Shown here: positions 35,148 to 44,594 of the stretch, piece by piece
Layout: each line of letters starts with the position of its first letter
Position numbering within the stretch: the stretch's first letter is position 1
Source of the DNA: CAWFZT01 sp963820415
GTDB lineage: Bacteria; Chloroflexota; Anaerolineae; Anaerolineales; Anaerolineaceae
Assembly: GCA_963820415.1 (NCBI GenBank)
Contig: CAWFZT010000011.1
Coordinates: 62,001-126,000, forward strand
DNA length: 64,000 nucleotides
Direction: 5' to 3'
Program-made: the position numbers and the translations under genes
Notes under the pieces: generated by a model
What the model was told of the DNA's origin: nothing
The model's database searches: none
Seen by the model: only the letters and a program-made list of their open reading frames with translations

Positions 35148-37656
35148 AGGCGCGCTCGTACCAGGTTGGGTTTTCGGCGATCCAGCCAATGGCGCCGGAG
35201 TAGCTGTCGTCCTTAACCTTCCACCAGGTGAGGCCTTCGGCCTTGAGCGGGCCATCCACGATCTCGAAATAATCGCCGGTGTTGAGCACGGTGATGGCCG
35301 GCACGCCACGCGAGGGCGAGGTGCGCAGGCTGAGGGGCGGGTTGCCGCCGGCGGGGGTGATTTTGTAGACGTCTCCGATGCGCATAGCCAAGACCCCGGC
35401 CGCGAAACCCTTGCCAACCGGCAGCAAGAAGTTATCCGTCCAGGCGGGTGAGTCGGCCGGTGCCTGGGTGATCTGGTCGAGCCAGCGGGCGTCGGTGAGC
35501 GGGTCGGAGCGGGGGCGCTGGAATTCGTAGTAGGAGAAGATACCGCCCTGGGCAAGCTGGATTGTCCCATTGCTGGCCGGGATGATCACGTAAATGCGGT
35601 CAACGTAGCCGGAGGCGGCCTCGAGGATGAGCTGGGTGCCAGCGCCGGAAACGGCCGAAACCAACGGCACGGGCGGCTGTTTCTCATCCTGGCCGTAGGT
35701 TTGCGCCTGCAGCACGTAACATTCCACCGGTCCCAGGCAGCTCTGGATAAGCTCAAGATCGTCCGCACTGGTGGGCAGGCCAGCCAGCTCGTTGGCGGCG
35801 ATCTGTCCGAGCTGTTGGAAGGTATCGCCAAGCTGCCCCATGCCGGTCAGCAAGTCATCCAGGGTTAGCGTACCGTAGGCCGGGGTTCCCCCTTGCGGCG
35901 GAAAGAGCGAGTGTTCTTCCAGCCCCTGGACCAACGCCTGGGCCACGTAAGCCAGGCGGTAGAATACGTCCGGATCGGGCTCAACGTACGCCGGGGCAGG
36001 GGGCGAGCCGGGCGGCCCGCCGCCGCCCATCGGCTCAGGGCGCTTGGCGTAGAGGGTGGTGTCGTGCTTCAGCTCGGCCCAACTGCCCAGGGCGCTGTTG
36101 AGGTCCTTGTAGCCCCAAGCGCTGGTGCGCATGGCCGGCGGGTAAGACGGGCCTTTCAATGCCACCTGGGGCAGGAAGGCGTACAGCCAGGCGGAGTAGA
36201 ACGGGTTGAGCCAGGCCGGCTCGCCCTGCGAGTTGACCACTTTCTGCATGCCGGCCAACTGCTCCAGGTAGTTCTGGTAGGCGGTCTCGCCGGCCTTCTG
36301 CTGGGCGTTGAGGGCAGGTTGTGAACCGAGGGCCGCCATCACGTCCAATCCGCTGGGCGTCAGGCGTTGTTTGTCGGGCGTGCCGACCTTATCGTAGAGC
36401 ATGTTCTGCAAGATAAAGGCGTCGAGGGTGAAGCGCTGCCCCATGAAGCGCCAGCTTCGCTGGCCCTGCAGCGCCTGGCTGGAAGGGACAAAGACCGAGT
36501 TGATCTGCGGGGCGGGCAGGGCGCTGCTGCGGTCGAGGAACTGCTTCCAGGCGGGGCTGTCTGCCAGGCTGAGCACGGATAGGTTCGTGCCGTAGACCTG
36601 GTCCATCAGGCTGGCCAGCTCCACCGGGCCGGGATCGTCGCTGGGGCCGATCAGGAAGGTCAGCGTCTCGTGCACCCCCACCCAGTCTGCGGCGGCGGGG
36701 CCGTTGCTATCGGTGGCCTGGCGCAGCGCCAGGGTAACGATCAGCGGCAGGCGCGAGGGCACGAAGCTGGGCCGCGTGGGGTCCTGGAAGAGGAAATTGA
36801 CCCGCTCGAACCAGGTCATACCCTGGAAATAAGCCTCCAGCTCAGGGCTGGCGGTGTAGTGCCCCACCGGCTTGTAGGCGGCGTAATCGTCTTGGAAATT
36901 GGGGATGAGCGCCGAATCCTCCACGCCGTTGCCGGCGCTGATCTGGTCGAGCTGCGGCTGGATGCGTTTGGCTAGCTCGGGGTCGAGGGCGGCCTGCGGA
37001 TCGAGCAGTTTGAGCCCCACCGCCAGGTAGGCCGCCGACAAGCCGAGGTCGTTGCTGATCACCGTTTGCCGGGCGGATTTCTGATACGCCAGCACCTCGT
37101 TCAGGGTGGCAGTGATGACCTGGATCATCTGCGGGCGCATGTAGCTGGTTTCGAGCGCCTTGAGCAGCTCGTCAAAGGTGACGTGCAGGGCGTGGTAGGC
37201 CGCGTCGGTGGTGAGGTAGTAAGGCTGCCCGTACACATCGGCTACGCTGTGGCGTATGTCGGAGAACTGCAATTCCTGGGAGTGCAGGACGGTGAAGCCG
37301 TTTTGAAGCAAAAAGTTCATCTGCTCGGCGGTCAGCCCGGAGGCTACGGCAAAATTGGTGATCGTGCCCGCCTGAAGAGGCAGGGAGTAGGTCTGCGCGG
37401 GCGCGCCAGAGGGCGTCCAGTGAGAGAGTGCGACCTGGGTGGAGTAAGGGGCGCTGTTATCGACTGCCAGCGGGGCCAGGTTGCCAGAAGGCGCGGACGG
37501 CCCGGGAAGAGTGGGCTGCCCGGGCAGGGTGGGCTGCACGGTGAGGGTAGGCGGAGCCGGGGTGCGGGTCGCTCCGGGGCGTGGCGTAATGGTAGGCGGC
37601 AGCGAGGCGCAGGCCAGCATCACGATCAGAAAAATTGCGATCCACACGCGGCGCAT
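35137..37656 (-). CDS. DUF3160 lipoprotein with C-terminal SH3-like domain
   Basis: 839 residues. Lipobox MLACAS, a short Thr/Pro linker, then a long helical DUF3160 domain (ITNFAVASGLTAEQMNFLL, YYLTTDAAYHALHVTFDELL) to about residue 760, and an SH3b-like end (ITVLNTGDYFEIVDGPL, WWKVKDD). Family function is unknown. Surface-anchored and co-transcribed with DUF58 and transglutaminase genes, suggesting an envelope process. Confidence 0.87.
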   Translation of the reverse strand: MRRVWIAIFLIVMLACASLPPTITPRPGATRTPAPPTLTVQPTLPGQPTLPGPSAPSGNLAPLAVDNSAPYSTQVALSHWTPSGAPAQTYSLPLQAGTITNFAVASGLTAEQMNFLLQNGFTVLHSQELQFSDIRHSVADVYGQPYYLTTDAAYHALHVTFDELLKALETSYMRPQMIQVITATLNEVLAYQKSARQTVISNDLGLSAAYLAVGLKLLDPQAALDPELAKRIQPQLDQISAGNGVEDSALIPNFQDDYAAYKPVGHYTASPELEAYFQGMTWFERVNFLFQDPTRPSFVPSRLPLIVTLALRQATDSNGPAAADWVGVHETLTFLIGPSDDPGPVELASLMDQVYGTNLSVLSLADSPAWKQFLDRSSALPAPQINSVFVPSSQALQGQRSWRFMGQRFTLDAFILQNMLYDKVGTPDKQRLTPSGLDVMAALGSQPALNAQQKAGETAYQNYLEQLAGMQKVVNSQGEPAWLNPFYSAWLYAFLPQVALKGPSYPPAMRTSAWGYKDLNSALGSWAELKHDTTLYAKRPEPMGGGGPPGSPPAPAYVEPDPDVFYRLAYVAQALVQGLEEHSLFPPQGGTPAYGTLTLDDLLTGMGQLGDTFQQLGQIAANELAGLPTSADDLELIQSCLGPVECYVLQAQTYGQDEKQPPVPLVSAVSGAGTQLILEAASGYVDRIYVIIPASNGTIQLAQGGIFSYYEFQRPRSDPLTDARWLDQITQAPADSPAWTDNFLLPVGKGFAAGVLAMRIGDVYKITPAGGNPPLSLRTSPSRGVPAITVLNTGDYFEIVDGPLKAEGLTWWKVKDDSYSGAIGWIAENPTWYERAYGQ

Positions 37657-37675
37657 AAATGAATTATATCAGTAA

Positions 37676-37722
37676 GTCATCCTGAGTGAAATGTTTTTTG
37701 TGAAGCGAAGCATCTCGGCGTG
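37676..37722. repeat. Dispersed GTCATCCTGAG-type repeat
   Basis: GTCATCCTGAGTGAAATGTT and GAAGCGAAGCATCTCG, a variant of the sequence at 59880-59930. A common dispersed type. Confidence 0.55.
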
Positions 37723-37866
37723 GTAAGTCATCAGTCGTCAACGTGCGGTTAATAGTTCATAGTGACAAAAAAATGCACCAGACTGCGTCCCGCAGGCGGT
37801 TGGGTTATGATTGATGTATAATATGATGTATAATTGGCAGTTAGTAACCCGTAATGGAGGTGCAGG

Positions 37867-38172
37867 ATGTCTGATATGGTACGTAAACAAATTTATATCA
37901 ACCGCCGGCAGGAAGCGGTGCTCAAGCGCCTGGCGCGCCTGCGCGGTGCCAGCGAAGCGGAGATTATCCGCTGTGCGATTGATCATGAAGTGGAACACGC
38001 CCAACCTACCGCTGCCCAATACGATCATTCTGCCTGGGAAGATATTTTGCAATTCGTTGAAGAACGCAAGAAATCAGGAATTACCGGACAACCCTATCGC
38101 TGGAACCGGCAAGAGTTATATGAAGAGCGGGAAGGCCGTTGGTTGCGCGATCGATCTCAGGATGAGGAGTAG
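37867..38172 (+). CDS. Antitoxin of a PIN toxin pair (ribbon-helix-helix type)
   Basis: 101 residues. The N-terminus (MVRKQIYINRRQEAVLKRLARLRGASEAEIIRCAID) is a ribbon-helix-helix DNA-binding domain; the C-terminal half is charged and would bind the toxin. GGAGG precedes the ATG. Two TATAAT boxes (37817-37822 and 37829-37834) lie 45-55 bases upstream and may be the autoregulated promoter. Confidence 0.8.
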   Translation: MSDMVRKQIYINRRQEAVLKRLARLRGASEAEIIRCAIDHEVEHAQPTAAQYDHSAWEDILQFVEERKKSGITGQPYRWNRQELYEEREGRWLRDRSQDEE

Positions 38173-38174
38173 GT

Positions 38175-38621
38175 GTGGCTGTTATCTTGATGGATACCAA
38201 TCTATTGGTTTACCTGGTTGACCAAAATGAACCAGAGAGACAGTCTAGAGCTTTAGAGACGCTAGGTGTGCTCGAATTGCATCAGGTTGGTCGTCTGAGC
38301 ACTCAGAACCTGGCTGAATTCATCAATGTCGTAGTTCACAAACTTCGGCCAGGGCTGGCCATTGATCAGGCGATGGAATGGGCCAGCCGTTTCGTCCGGT
38401 TGTGGCCGGTGTTTGATCTTACTCCTCAGATTGTATTGGAAGCCGCACGCGGAGTGCGCGATCATAAATTAGCCTATTATGACGCACAAATCTGGGCAAC
38501 CGCTCGCTTGAATCAGGTGTCGATTGTTTTCAGCGAGGATTTTCAAGACGGGCTGTTTCTGGAAGGGGTAAAATTCGTCAATCCTTTCACGCCTGGTTTT
38601 GATATTAATCAATGGATTTGA
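38175..38621 (+). CDS. PIN-domain toxin
   Basis: 148 residues from a GTG preceded by GAGGAG. Acidic residues fit the PIN site: ILMDTNLLVYLVD, the Glu of NLAEFINVV, YYDAQIWATA and FSEDFQDG. Three bases after the antitoxin stop. More distant in sequence from the vapC relics found at 41.7-50.7 kb. Confidence 0.88.
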   Translation: MAVILMDTNLLVYLVDQNEPERQSRALETLGVLELHQVGRLSTQNLAEFINVVVHKLRPGLAIDQAMEWASRFVRLWPVFDLTPQIVLEAARGVRDHKLAYYDAQIWATARLNQVSIVFSEDFQDGLFLEGVKFVNPFTPGFDINQWI

Positions 38622-38660
38622 TCTCGAAATAGTAAAATATAATCCCCCCTGGAGATCCTT

Positions 38661-39822
38661 ATGGAAAACTTCGTCTTTAACAACACCACCAAGATCATCT
38701 TTGGCAAGGGCGTTGAAAGCCAGGTTGGCAGCGAATTAAAGGGCTACAAAAAGATCCTGCTGCATTACGGCAGCGGCTCCATCAAAAAATCCGGCCTGTA
38801 CGACCGGGTGATCCAGTCCTTGCAAGACGCCGGGGTTGAATGGGTCGAGCTGGGCGGGGTCAAGCCCAACCCGTCCCTGAGCCTTGTATATGAAGGCATC
38901 CACCTGTGCCGCGCCAACCAGGTCGAGCTGATCCTGGCCGTGGGCGGGGGCAGCGCCATCGAACTCGGCCAAGGCCATCGCCATGGGCGTGGGTTACGCT
39001 GGCGATGTGTGGGACTTCTACGACGGCGGCGTCAAGCCGCAGCAGGCTTTGCCGGTGGGGGTCATCCTGACCATTGCCGCCGCCGGCAGCGAATCGAGCG
39101 TCAGCTCGGTCATCACCCGCCAGGAAGGGCTGTTGAAGCGGGCGGTCGACAGCCGGTTGATCCTGCCCAGGTTCGCCATGCTCAACCCGGAGCTGACCTA
39201 TACCCTGCCGCCTTACCAGACCGCCTGCGGGGTGGCCGACATCATGTCGCACATCCTGGAGCGCTATTTTACGCGCGTCAAAAACGTGGATTTGACCGAC
39301 CGCCTGTGCGAGGCGACTTTGAAAACTGTGATCAACTTTGCGCCGCGCTTGCTGGAAAACCCGTGCGATTACGAGGGGCGCGCCGAGATCATGTGGGCGG
39401 GCGCCCTGGCGCACAATGGCCTGCTGGGTACCGGCCGCAAGGGCGACTGGGGCTCGCACATGATTGAGCACGAGCTGAGCGGCATCTACGACGTGGCGCA
39501 CGGGGCCGGGCTGGCGGTGATCTTCCCCGCCTGGATGGAGTACGTCTTTCAAGAGGACCTCAACCGCTTCGTGCAGTACGCCGTGCGGGTGTGGGGCGTC
39601 GACGACTGCTTTAGCGAACCGCAGCGCATCGCCCTGGCAGGCATCGCCCACACCAGGGACTTTTTCCGGCGCATGGGCCTGCCGGTTTCATTGGGCGACA
39701 TGCATATCGGCGAGGACCGGCTGGAAGAGATGGCAGAAAAAGCCACCCAGAAAGGCCCGGTGGGTAATTTCAAGAAGCTGGAAAAAGCGGACGTGCTGGA
39801 GATTTTGAAGAGGGCGGCGTAA
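38661..39822 (+). pseudogene. Iron-containing alcohol dehydrogenase (butanol dehydrogenase-like), one-base insertion
   Basis: A group III alcohol dehydrogenase of about 386 residues. Residues 1-105 end in the NAD-site glycines LAVGGGSAI. One extra A near 38969 (ATCGAACTCGG for the expected ATCGACTCGG) shifts the frame. Removing it gives the usual SAIDSAKAIAMG and the rest of the protein, with metal ligands in ACGVADIMSHILE and a WGSHMIEHELSG His motif. Probably reduces aldehydes with NAD(P)H. The single-base nature makes a sequencing error as likely as a real mutation. Confidence 0.85.
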
Positions 39823-39904
39823 AAATTCCCCCCTGAGGGGCCGAGGCGTAGAGTGGGTTTCCGAACCCACCGGTTTCCCAACCAGACCCGCCCGGTCTCT
39901 GATC

Positions 39905-40174
39905 TCATCTGGCAAACCTCTGGGCGGCGCGGGCGTGGGCCCTGGCCGCCTCTTCGGCGCGGTTCTTGGGCGGGGCGCTCGTCTGCAGCGAACTGAGCAA
40001 CTGGCGGGAAGCGGCCGCCACCGCCTCAACGGCAGCCAGGAAGGCGGCTTCGTTGGCCTTCGAGGGCCTGGTGAAGCCGCTAATCTTGCGCACGAATTGT
40101 TCTGAGGCGGCGTGAATCTCGTCTTCGGTTACTGGCGGTTCGAAATTGAAGAGCGTCTTGATATTTCGGCACAT
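39905..40174 (-). CDS. DUF2277 family protein
   Basis: 89 residues. MCRNIKTLFNFEPPVTEDEI and QFVRKISGFTRPS are the family hallmark, here nearly canonical. Function unknown in the whole family. GAGGT precedes the ATG. Confidence 0.92.
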   Translation of the reverse strand: MCRNIKTLFNFEPPVTEDEIHAASEQFVRKISGFTRPSKANEAAFLAAVEAVAAASRQLLSSLQTSAPPKNRAEEAARAHARAAQRFAR

Positions 40175-40267
40175 AAGCGTTACCTCTTAGAGTAACTATA
40201 CCACCGGCCTTTTTCGATAGCCAGTATGGTCGATTTGGAAAAATATACACCTGGTTTCGGCTTATCC

Positions 40268-40738
40268 CTACGCTGGCGTTCTGGTTTTGATGGGGATATA
40301 GATTTGAGTGGGAAAATCGCCGTTCTCGGTGTTGGGCGGGTAGTACTCAAAGTCGGCGGCCATGATATCGTATTCGTATGGCGAGGAAAGCAGCCATTGG
40401 TTATAAATCTCATCGTATACAACGCCAAAGGTGCTGACCGTGGCGTCAAATACGGCGTAGCGCGCGGCCGGGAGGATAATTTCTTCTAACCCGTCCGGGA
40501 TTTGAGCTAAGCCTTCAACCGCCATTCCCGCCATGTAGGCCTGCTGCACCCCCGGGACCGTCCAGGCCCAGGCGCCATAGTAGGCTTTGTCTGAGCTGTA
40601 GGGTTTGAGCAGCTCATCATATTTCATAAACCGGTCCATCCAAATCTCATTCAAATGCGGCACGATCTCTTCTGGTTTGCCGGCGGTAAGAATGCCGATC
40701 AGGCGGATTGGGGATCTTTCCACAAATCTGGGCTCCAT
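40268..40738 (-). CDS. GyrI-like/effector-binding domain protein
   Basis: 156 residues of the GyrI-like (AraC effector-binding, SOUL-like) fold: an N-terminal FVERSPIRLIGI strand, YYGAWAWTVPG in the middle, ILPAARYAVFDA and YDIMAADFEYYPP near the end. A free-standing domain that likely binds a small hydrophobic ligand. AGGAGG precedes the ATG. Confidence 0.8.
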   Translation of the reverse strand: MEPRFVERSPIRLIGILTAGKPEEIVPHLNEIWMDRFMKYDELLKPYSSDKAYYGAWAWTVPGVQQAYMAGMAVEGLAQIPDGLEEIILPAARYAVFDATVSTFGVVYDEIYNQWLLSSPYEYDIMAADFEYYPPNTENGDFPTQIYIPIKTRTPA

Positions 40739-40961
40739 GGGAAACCTCCTGCTCCATTTTGCTTTTTCATAAAATAGGAAAAGGAATTTTACACATTCAA
40801 TATAGATCGTTTATTTCCGGGATTCAAATATCCTTCTGGTGGCTTTTCAAAGCCTTCGAAAGAAACGCGGTAAATTTATTATAGTCCTCTAAAATCTCAC
40901 CATCGGGATGCAGAGAAGAGGTAGGGGAAACCCAGAACCTGGAGACACGACAGTTTTAGCC

Positions 40962-41303
40962 TCACCTCGGGATGTTCTGACCGGTGACCGGTGACGGCCG
41001 GATGTTGGAAAGGTTGAAAGAAGCGGCCTCCGGACAATCGGCGGCGGGGAGGTCATCTAGAAACTGGTTGAAGTCATCGATCCGCTCTACGAAGGGCTTG
41101 AGCAGGAAAAGCGCCGGGCAGGCAGGGCACTCCCGCACGGAGGGCATCGCCGGGGATTGGGCCAGGTATTCCAGCTCTTGAATGGAGAACACAAGGTGTT
41201 GAATAATGCGACCCACATAGCAGTTGGGGGCGAGATAGCCAGCCGAGCCTGCGCAGGGTGTTTGGCGGAACGAGGGCCGGGCGGGTGAGGTTGTTTCTGG
41301 CAT
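40962..41303 (-). CDS. Hypothetical protein
   Basis: 113 residues, preceded by AGGAG at good distance. It contains a Cys pair (ECPACPALFLL) and several Pro residues; no family recognised. The palindrome at 41336-41357 lies just upstream and may regulate it. Codon content is less convincing than in the neighbours. Confidence 0.45.
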   Translation of the reverse strand: MPETTSPARPSFRQTPCAGSAGYLAPNCYVGRIIQHLVFSIQELEYLAQSPAMPSVRECPACPALFLLKPFVERIDDFNQFLDDLPAADCPEAASFNLSNIRPSPVTGQNIPR

Positions 41304-41335
41304 GAAGTTTTTCTCCTTATGGAAATGGGATTTTA

Positions 41336-41357
41336 TTATAGAATTAATGTTCTATAA
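41336..41357. promoter_or_regulatory. Palindrome TTATAGAA...TTCTATAA
   Basis: Eight-base perfect arms around six bases; the right half contains TATAAT-like sequence. A near copy lies at 41696-41717. Position between small genes suggests an operator or promoter of a former toxin-antitoxin pair. Confidence 0.4.
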
Positions 41358-41385
41358 TTTCAAGTAAAAAAATTTTAGCAGATTT

Positions 41386-41473
41386 GTCCCCAAAAAACGG
41401 GGACTATAGTCCCCCCAAACCGGGGATATTGTCCCCAAAAACGGGGATATTGTCCCCAAAAAGCGGGGATATT
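41386..41473. repeat. Four tandem CCCC/GGGG units, divergent type
   Basis: Four 21-23-bp units, each CCCC - A-rich loop (AAAAAA, CCAAAC, AAAAA, AAAAAG) - CGGGG, separated by ACTATAGT or ATATTGT. Same layout as the 23/24-bp element elsewhere but with different loops. On the minus strand the units read FGDNIP repeatedly. Confidence 0.8.
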
Positions 41474-41695
41474 ATTCCGCGAAAAAAAACAACGCGAAAC
41501 AATTCACGGCGATGAGCAGCATGGCAGCCTGGAGCTTGAAGGCGGGAAAGGGTGAAAGCTGATTTCGAGAAGAGATCCAGCAAATTGAACGCGCAGGCGG
41601 CTTCGTCCTGTGGGCGGCGGCGAGGGGTAGGTGCGGGGGTGGAGCGGGATTTTGACAAAGCGAGAGCCTCCGTTGGGTAAAAAATGGTAATCTTA

Positions 41696-41717
41696 TTATA
41701 GTACAATTGTTCTATAA
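41696..41717. promoter_or_regulatory. Palindrome TTATAG...CTATAA, second copy
   Basis: TTATAGTACAATTGTTCTATAA, a near copy of 41336-41357, about 50 bases before the first vapC relic. Confidence 0.35.
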
Positions 41718-41763
41718 TTACAAGAGGGAAAATGACCATAAACTAAAGGATATTCATCAAACC

Positions 41764-41904
41764 CCGGCCCTGCTGTCCCTGGCGCTGCGCTTCGAGCGCA
41801 GCGCCTATGATGCGGCCTATCTGGCACTGGCCGAAAAGACCGGCGAGCCGCTGGTCACCGGCGACGAACGGCTGTTCAATGCCGTGCATGGGGAGAAATG
41901 CTGA
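41764..41904 (+). pseudogene. vapC relic A (3' end of a PIN gene)
   Basis: Reads LLSLALRFERSAYDAAYLAL and GEPLVTGDERLFNAVHGE, the last third of a VapC protein with its Asp motifs. The first two thirds are missing. The same segment is repeated at 41905, 43442 and 48549. Confidence 0.7.
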
Positions 41905-42069
41905 CGCAGCAGCGGCGCTTCGAGCGCAGCGCCTATGATGCCAGCTTACCTGGCCCTAGCCGAGAAAACCGGCGAGCCGCTGATCACCGGCGACGAGCGG
42001 CTGTTCAATGCCGTACACGGGCAGGAGGGTTGGGTGGTGTGGATTGGGGAGTATTCCAGATTGCCCTGA
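41905..42069 (+). pseudogene. vapC relic B (tandem copy, frameshifted)
   Basis: Directly follows relic A. RRFERSAYDA, then after a shift AYLALAEKTGEPLITGDERL and the natural end GWVVWIGEYSRLP. Nearly identical DNA to relic A for about 100 bases, so it is a tandem duplication of a gene end. Confidence 0.7.
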
Positions 42070-42096
42070 CCGTAGAATTTCCGAGGAACCCAGCGG

Positions 42097-42207
42097 ATGG
42101 GATATAATTATTTGCGGTTGAAGTATCAGATGATTCTGGTCGATCGGGATGAGGTGGGGTACGAGCAGTTGAGTAAAGCTGAGGGATTTTTGGATGAATC
42201 CAAATGA
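42097..42207 (+). CDS. Possible 36-residue ORF before the Fic gene
   Basis: An open frame from ATG 42097 to TGA 42207 overlapping the Fic start by a few bases. Charged, no motif. It could be the remainder of a small partner of the Fic protein; weak evidence. Confidence 0.25.
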   Translation: MGYNYLRLKYQMILVDRDEVGYEQLSKAEGFLDESK

Positions 42208-43374
42208 TTTTATGGGCAGTTCCAGTGGAAAACTGGTGACGACGCAAATTTATCTGACGCCTTATCACGCCTTTGTGCCCAACCCGCTACCTCCCGAGTT
42301 GTTGTTCCAACCTGAGACAATAAAATTGCTGGAACAGGCTGCCGCGCCCTGGGTGAATTAGCTGGCCTGGGAAGGATGCTGCCCAATCCTAAGCTGCTGA
42401 TCCGGCCTTTTATCAGCCGCGAGGCAGTCCTTTCTTCTATGATCGAAGGAACGGTTACCGAGCTTCAGGATTTGTACGCTTCTGAAGCTACCGACCAGCC
42501 GCTGCCAGGCCTGGGTGCAAACCAACCACCTTCGGATGACCTGCGCGAGGTCCAGAATTACGTGATAGCCATGGAATATGGCCTGGATCAAATCCAGGGC
42601 CGGACCATCGATATCTCCCTACTGTGCGCCCTGCACGAACGGCTGATGAAGGGTGTTCGCGGCGACAGAGCCAATCCTGGATTTTTACGCGAGCGTCAGA
42701 ACTATATCGGTCCTATCCAGGACCCGGCTGAGGCAACTTATATCCCTCCGCCTGTGCCGGAGATGCGCCAATGCCTGGTAGAGCTTGAAGGGTACATCCA
42801 GCATGGGAACAGCTATCCTGAGCTGGTCCGTCTGGCGCTGATCCATTATCAATTTGAGGCAATTCACCCGTTCGAAGATGGAAACGGCCGGATTGGACGA
42901 TTGTTGACCTCTTGCTGCTCGTGGGTTGGCGGTTATTGCCTGCGCCGCTGCTCTATTTAAGCGCTTTCTTTGAAAAAAACCGGCAGTATTATTACGATTT
43001 GTTGCTAAACGTCAGTAGAAGAGGGGCCTGGAACGAGTGGGTGAATTTCTTCTTAAAAAGGAGTGGAAAACCAGGCCCGCGATGCAGTGAAACGCGCTAA
43101 CCGCCTGCAAGACTTGCGCGATAGATGGCAGCAGGAACTAATCCGCAAAGACGAACCTGCCCGCCTGATGGAGCTAGTCGACCGGCTGTTCAAATCGCCT
43201 TACCAAACGGTATCTACCGCACAGGCATTTTTAAATGTGACCAATCGAACTGCCCGGTTGTATATCAACCGGTTGGTAGAAGACGGCATCTTAATCTCTC
43301 TAGGACCGGGCAAGTATGCGCGTGTATTCAGCGCTGAAGCGGTTCTAAAGGCGCTTCAAGAAGAGTTGAATTGA
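42194..43374 (+). pseudogene. Fic-family protein, three frameshifts
   Basis: The N-terminal part (FVPNPLPPELL), the Fic core with catalytic motif HPFEDGNGRIGR (about 42870) and a C-terminal winged helix (SPYQTVSTAQAFLNVTNRTA) are all present. They are spread over different frames with breaks near 42345, 42910 and 43055. An intact protein would have about 390 residues and transfer AMP to target proteins. Three independent indels suggest true decay more than sequencing error here. Confidence 0.78.
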
Positions 43375-43441
43375 TACAAAATGACGATTTTGTATCAATT
43401 GGAGGGTTAATGGATACTTCGGTACTAATTGAAGGGATGCC

Positions 43442-43513
43442 ATGCTGGCGCGGCGCTTCAAGCGCAGCGCCTATGATGCAGCCTACCAGGCCCTGGCCGA
43501 GAAGACCGGTTGA
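43442..43513 (+). pseudogene. vapC relic C
   Basis: MLARRFKRSAYDAAYQALAE and KTG, then a stop. Same segment as relics A and B. The rest of 43375-43690 holds nothing recognisable. Confidence 0.6.
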
Positions 43514-43690
43514 GCGAGATCCGGCGTAGCTCGACAAAGTCAATGTTTATTCCGTGCAAGATATAAGCGAGTATATTATCTTTTCAGCAGGCATGGTGTG
43601 GATTAGCTGATAATATAACTATTCTGTATAAATCACAAAATTGGCCTAATTGTTGGGCGGCTAAAGTAGTGCTGGGAATTGGAGGCGAAT

Positions 43691-44521
43691 ATGTTCGAGA
43701 ATGCCAATCAAGACCTGAGCGGCGTGGCTGAAACGTTGCTCATGACGCTCTACATCCGGGCGATGGAATCGCAGCGCCCGGACGCGCTGATCAAGGACGA
43801 GAAAGCCGTGGCGCTGGTCACGCAGATGAGCTATGACTTCGACCGGGTCAGGCAGATCCAGATGGATGAGGACGATAAGGTGACGGTGATCCTGCGCAAC
43901 CGGGAATTCGACCGCTACGCGCGGGATTTCCTGGCGCGCCACCCGGAGGCGGTGGTGGTTCACATCGGCTGCGGCCTCGATTCGCGCTTCGAGCGCGTGG
44001 ACAATGGCCAGGTGGAGTGGTACGACCTGGATTTGCCGGAGGTCATCGAGCTGCGCCGGAAGTTCATCGGCGACGAAGGGGAGCGCTATCATTTGCTGGG
44101 CTGCTCGGCGTTCGACAGCGCCTGGCTGGACGCGGTGAGCGCGCATCGCCAGCGCCCCTTCCTGTTTCTGGCCGAAGGTGTTTTCATGTACTTTGAAGAG
44201 GCGCAGGTCAAGTCGCTGGTGCTGACGCTGCGTGACCATTTCCCTGGCGCGGAGCTGGTCTTCGACGCCTTTTCGCCGTTCCTCATCCGGGCGAACAACC
44301 TCCGCCTATCCATCACCAAGTTCGGCGCCCGCTATCACTGGGGGCTCTGGCGCGGCCAGGAGATCGAAGGCTGGGGCGATGGCATCCACCTGCTCGACGA
44401 GTGGGGGTACTTCGACCGGCCTGAGCCGCGGCTGGATCACATTCGATGGATGCGGCACATCCCGCTCCTGGCCAGGGTCTTACGCATCTACCACTTCCGC
44501 CTTGGAAAGGCAGCAGGGTGA
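43691..44521 (+). CDS. LCM-type SAM-dependent methyltransferase (PPM1/TcmP-like)
   Basis: 276 residues from the ATG at 43691 (GGAGGCGAAT upstream). SAM motif VVHIGCGLDSRFERV, then WYDLDLPEVIELRR, FLFLAEGVFMYFEEAQV. This is the leucine-carboxyl-methyltransferase/TcmP fold, used for O-methylation of carboxylates or polyketides; the substrate here is unknown. Two relatives follow at 44595 and 46639. Confidence 0.88.
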   Translation: MFENANQDLSGVAETLLMTLYIRAMESQRPDALIKDEKAVALVTQMSYDFDRVRQIQMDEDDKVTVILRNREFDRYARDFLARHPEAVVVHIGCGLDSRFERVDNGQVEWYDLDLPEVIELRRKFIGDEGERYHLLGCSAFDSAWLDAVSAHRQRPFLFLAEGVFMYFEEAQVKSLVLTLRDHFPGAELVFDAFSPFLIRANNLRLSITKFGARYHWGLWRGQEIEGWGDGIHLLDEWGYFDRPEPRLDHIRWMRHIPLLARVLRIYHFRLGKAAG

Positions 44522-44594
44522 AAAGTGCATTATGCCGTTGGGCGGCTACCAGGCACACTAAATAATCGTTAATTGAGGGCAGAGGAGATTGATT

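Noticed and set aside
35148..35570. Upstream extension of the DUF58 protein
   Set aside because: Ser/Pro/Arg-rich shadow of the DUF3160 gene; the ATG at 35147 overlaps the previous stop as expected in this operon.
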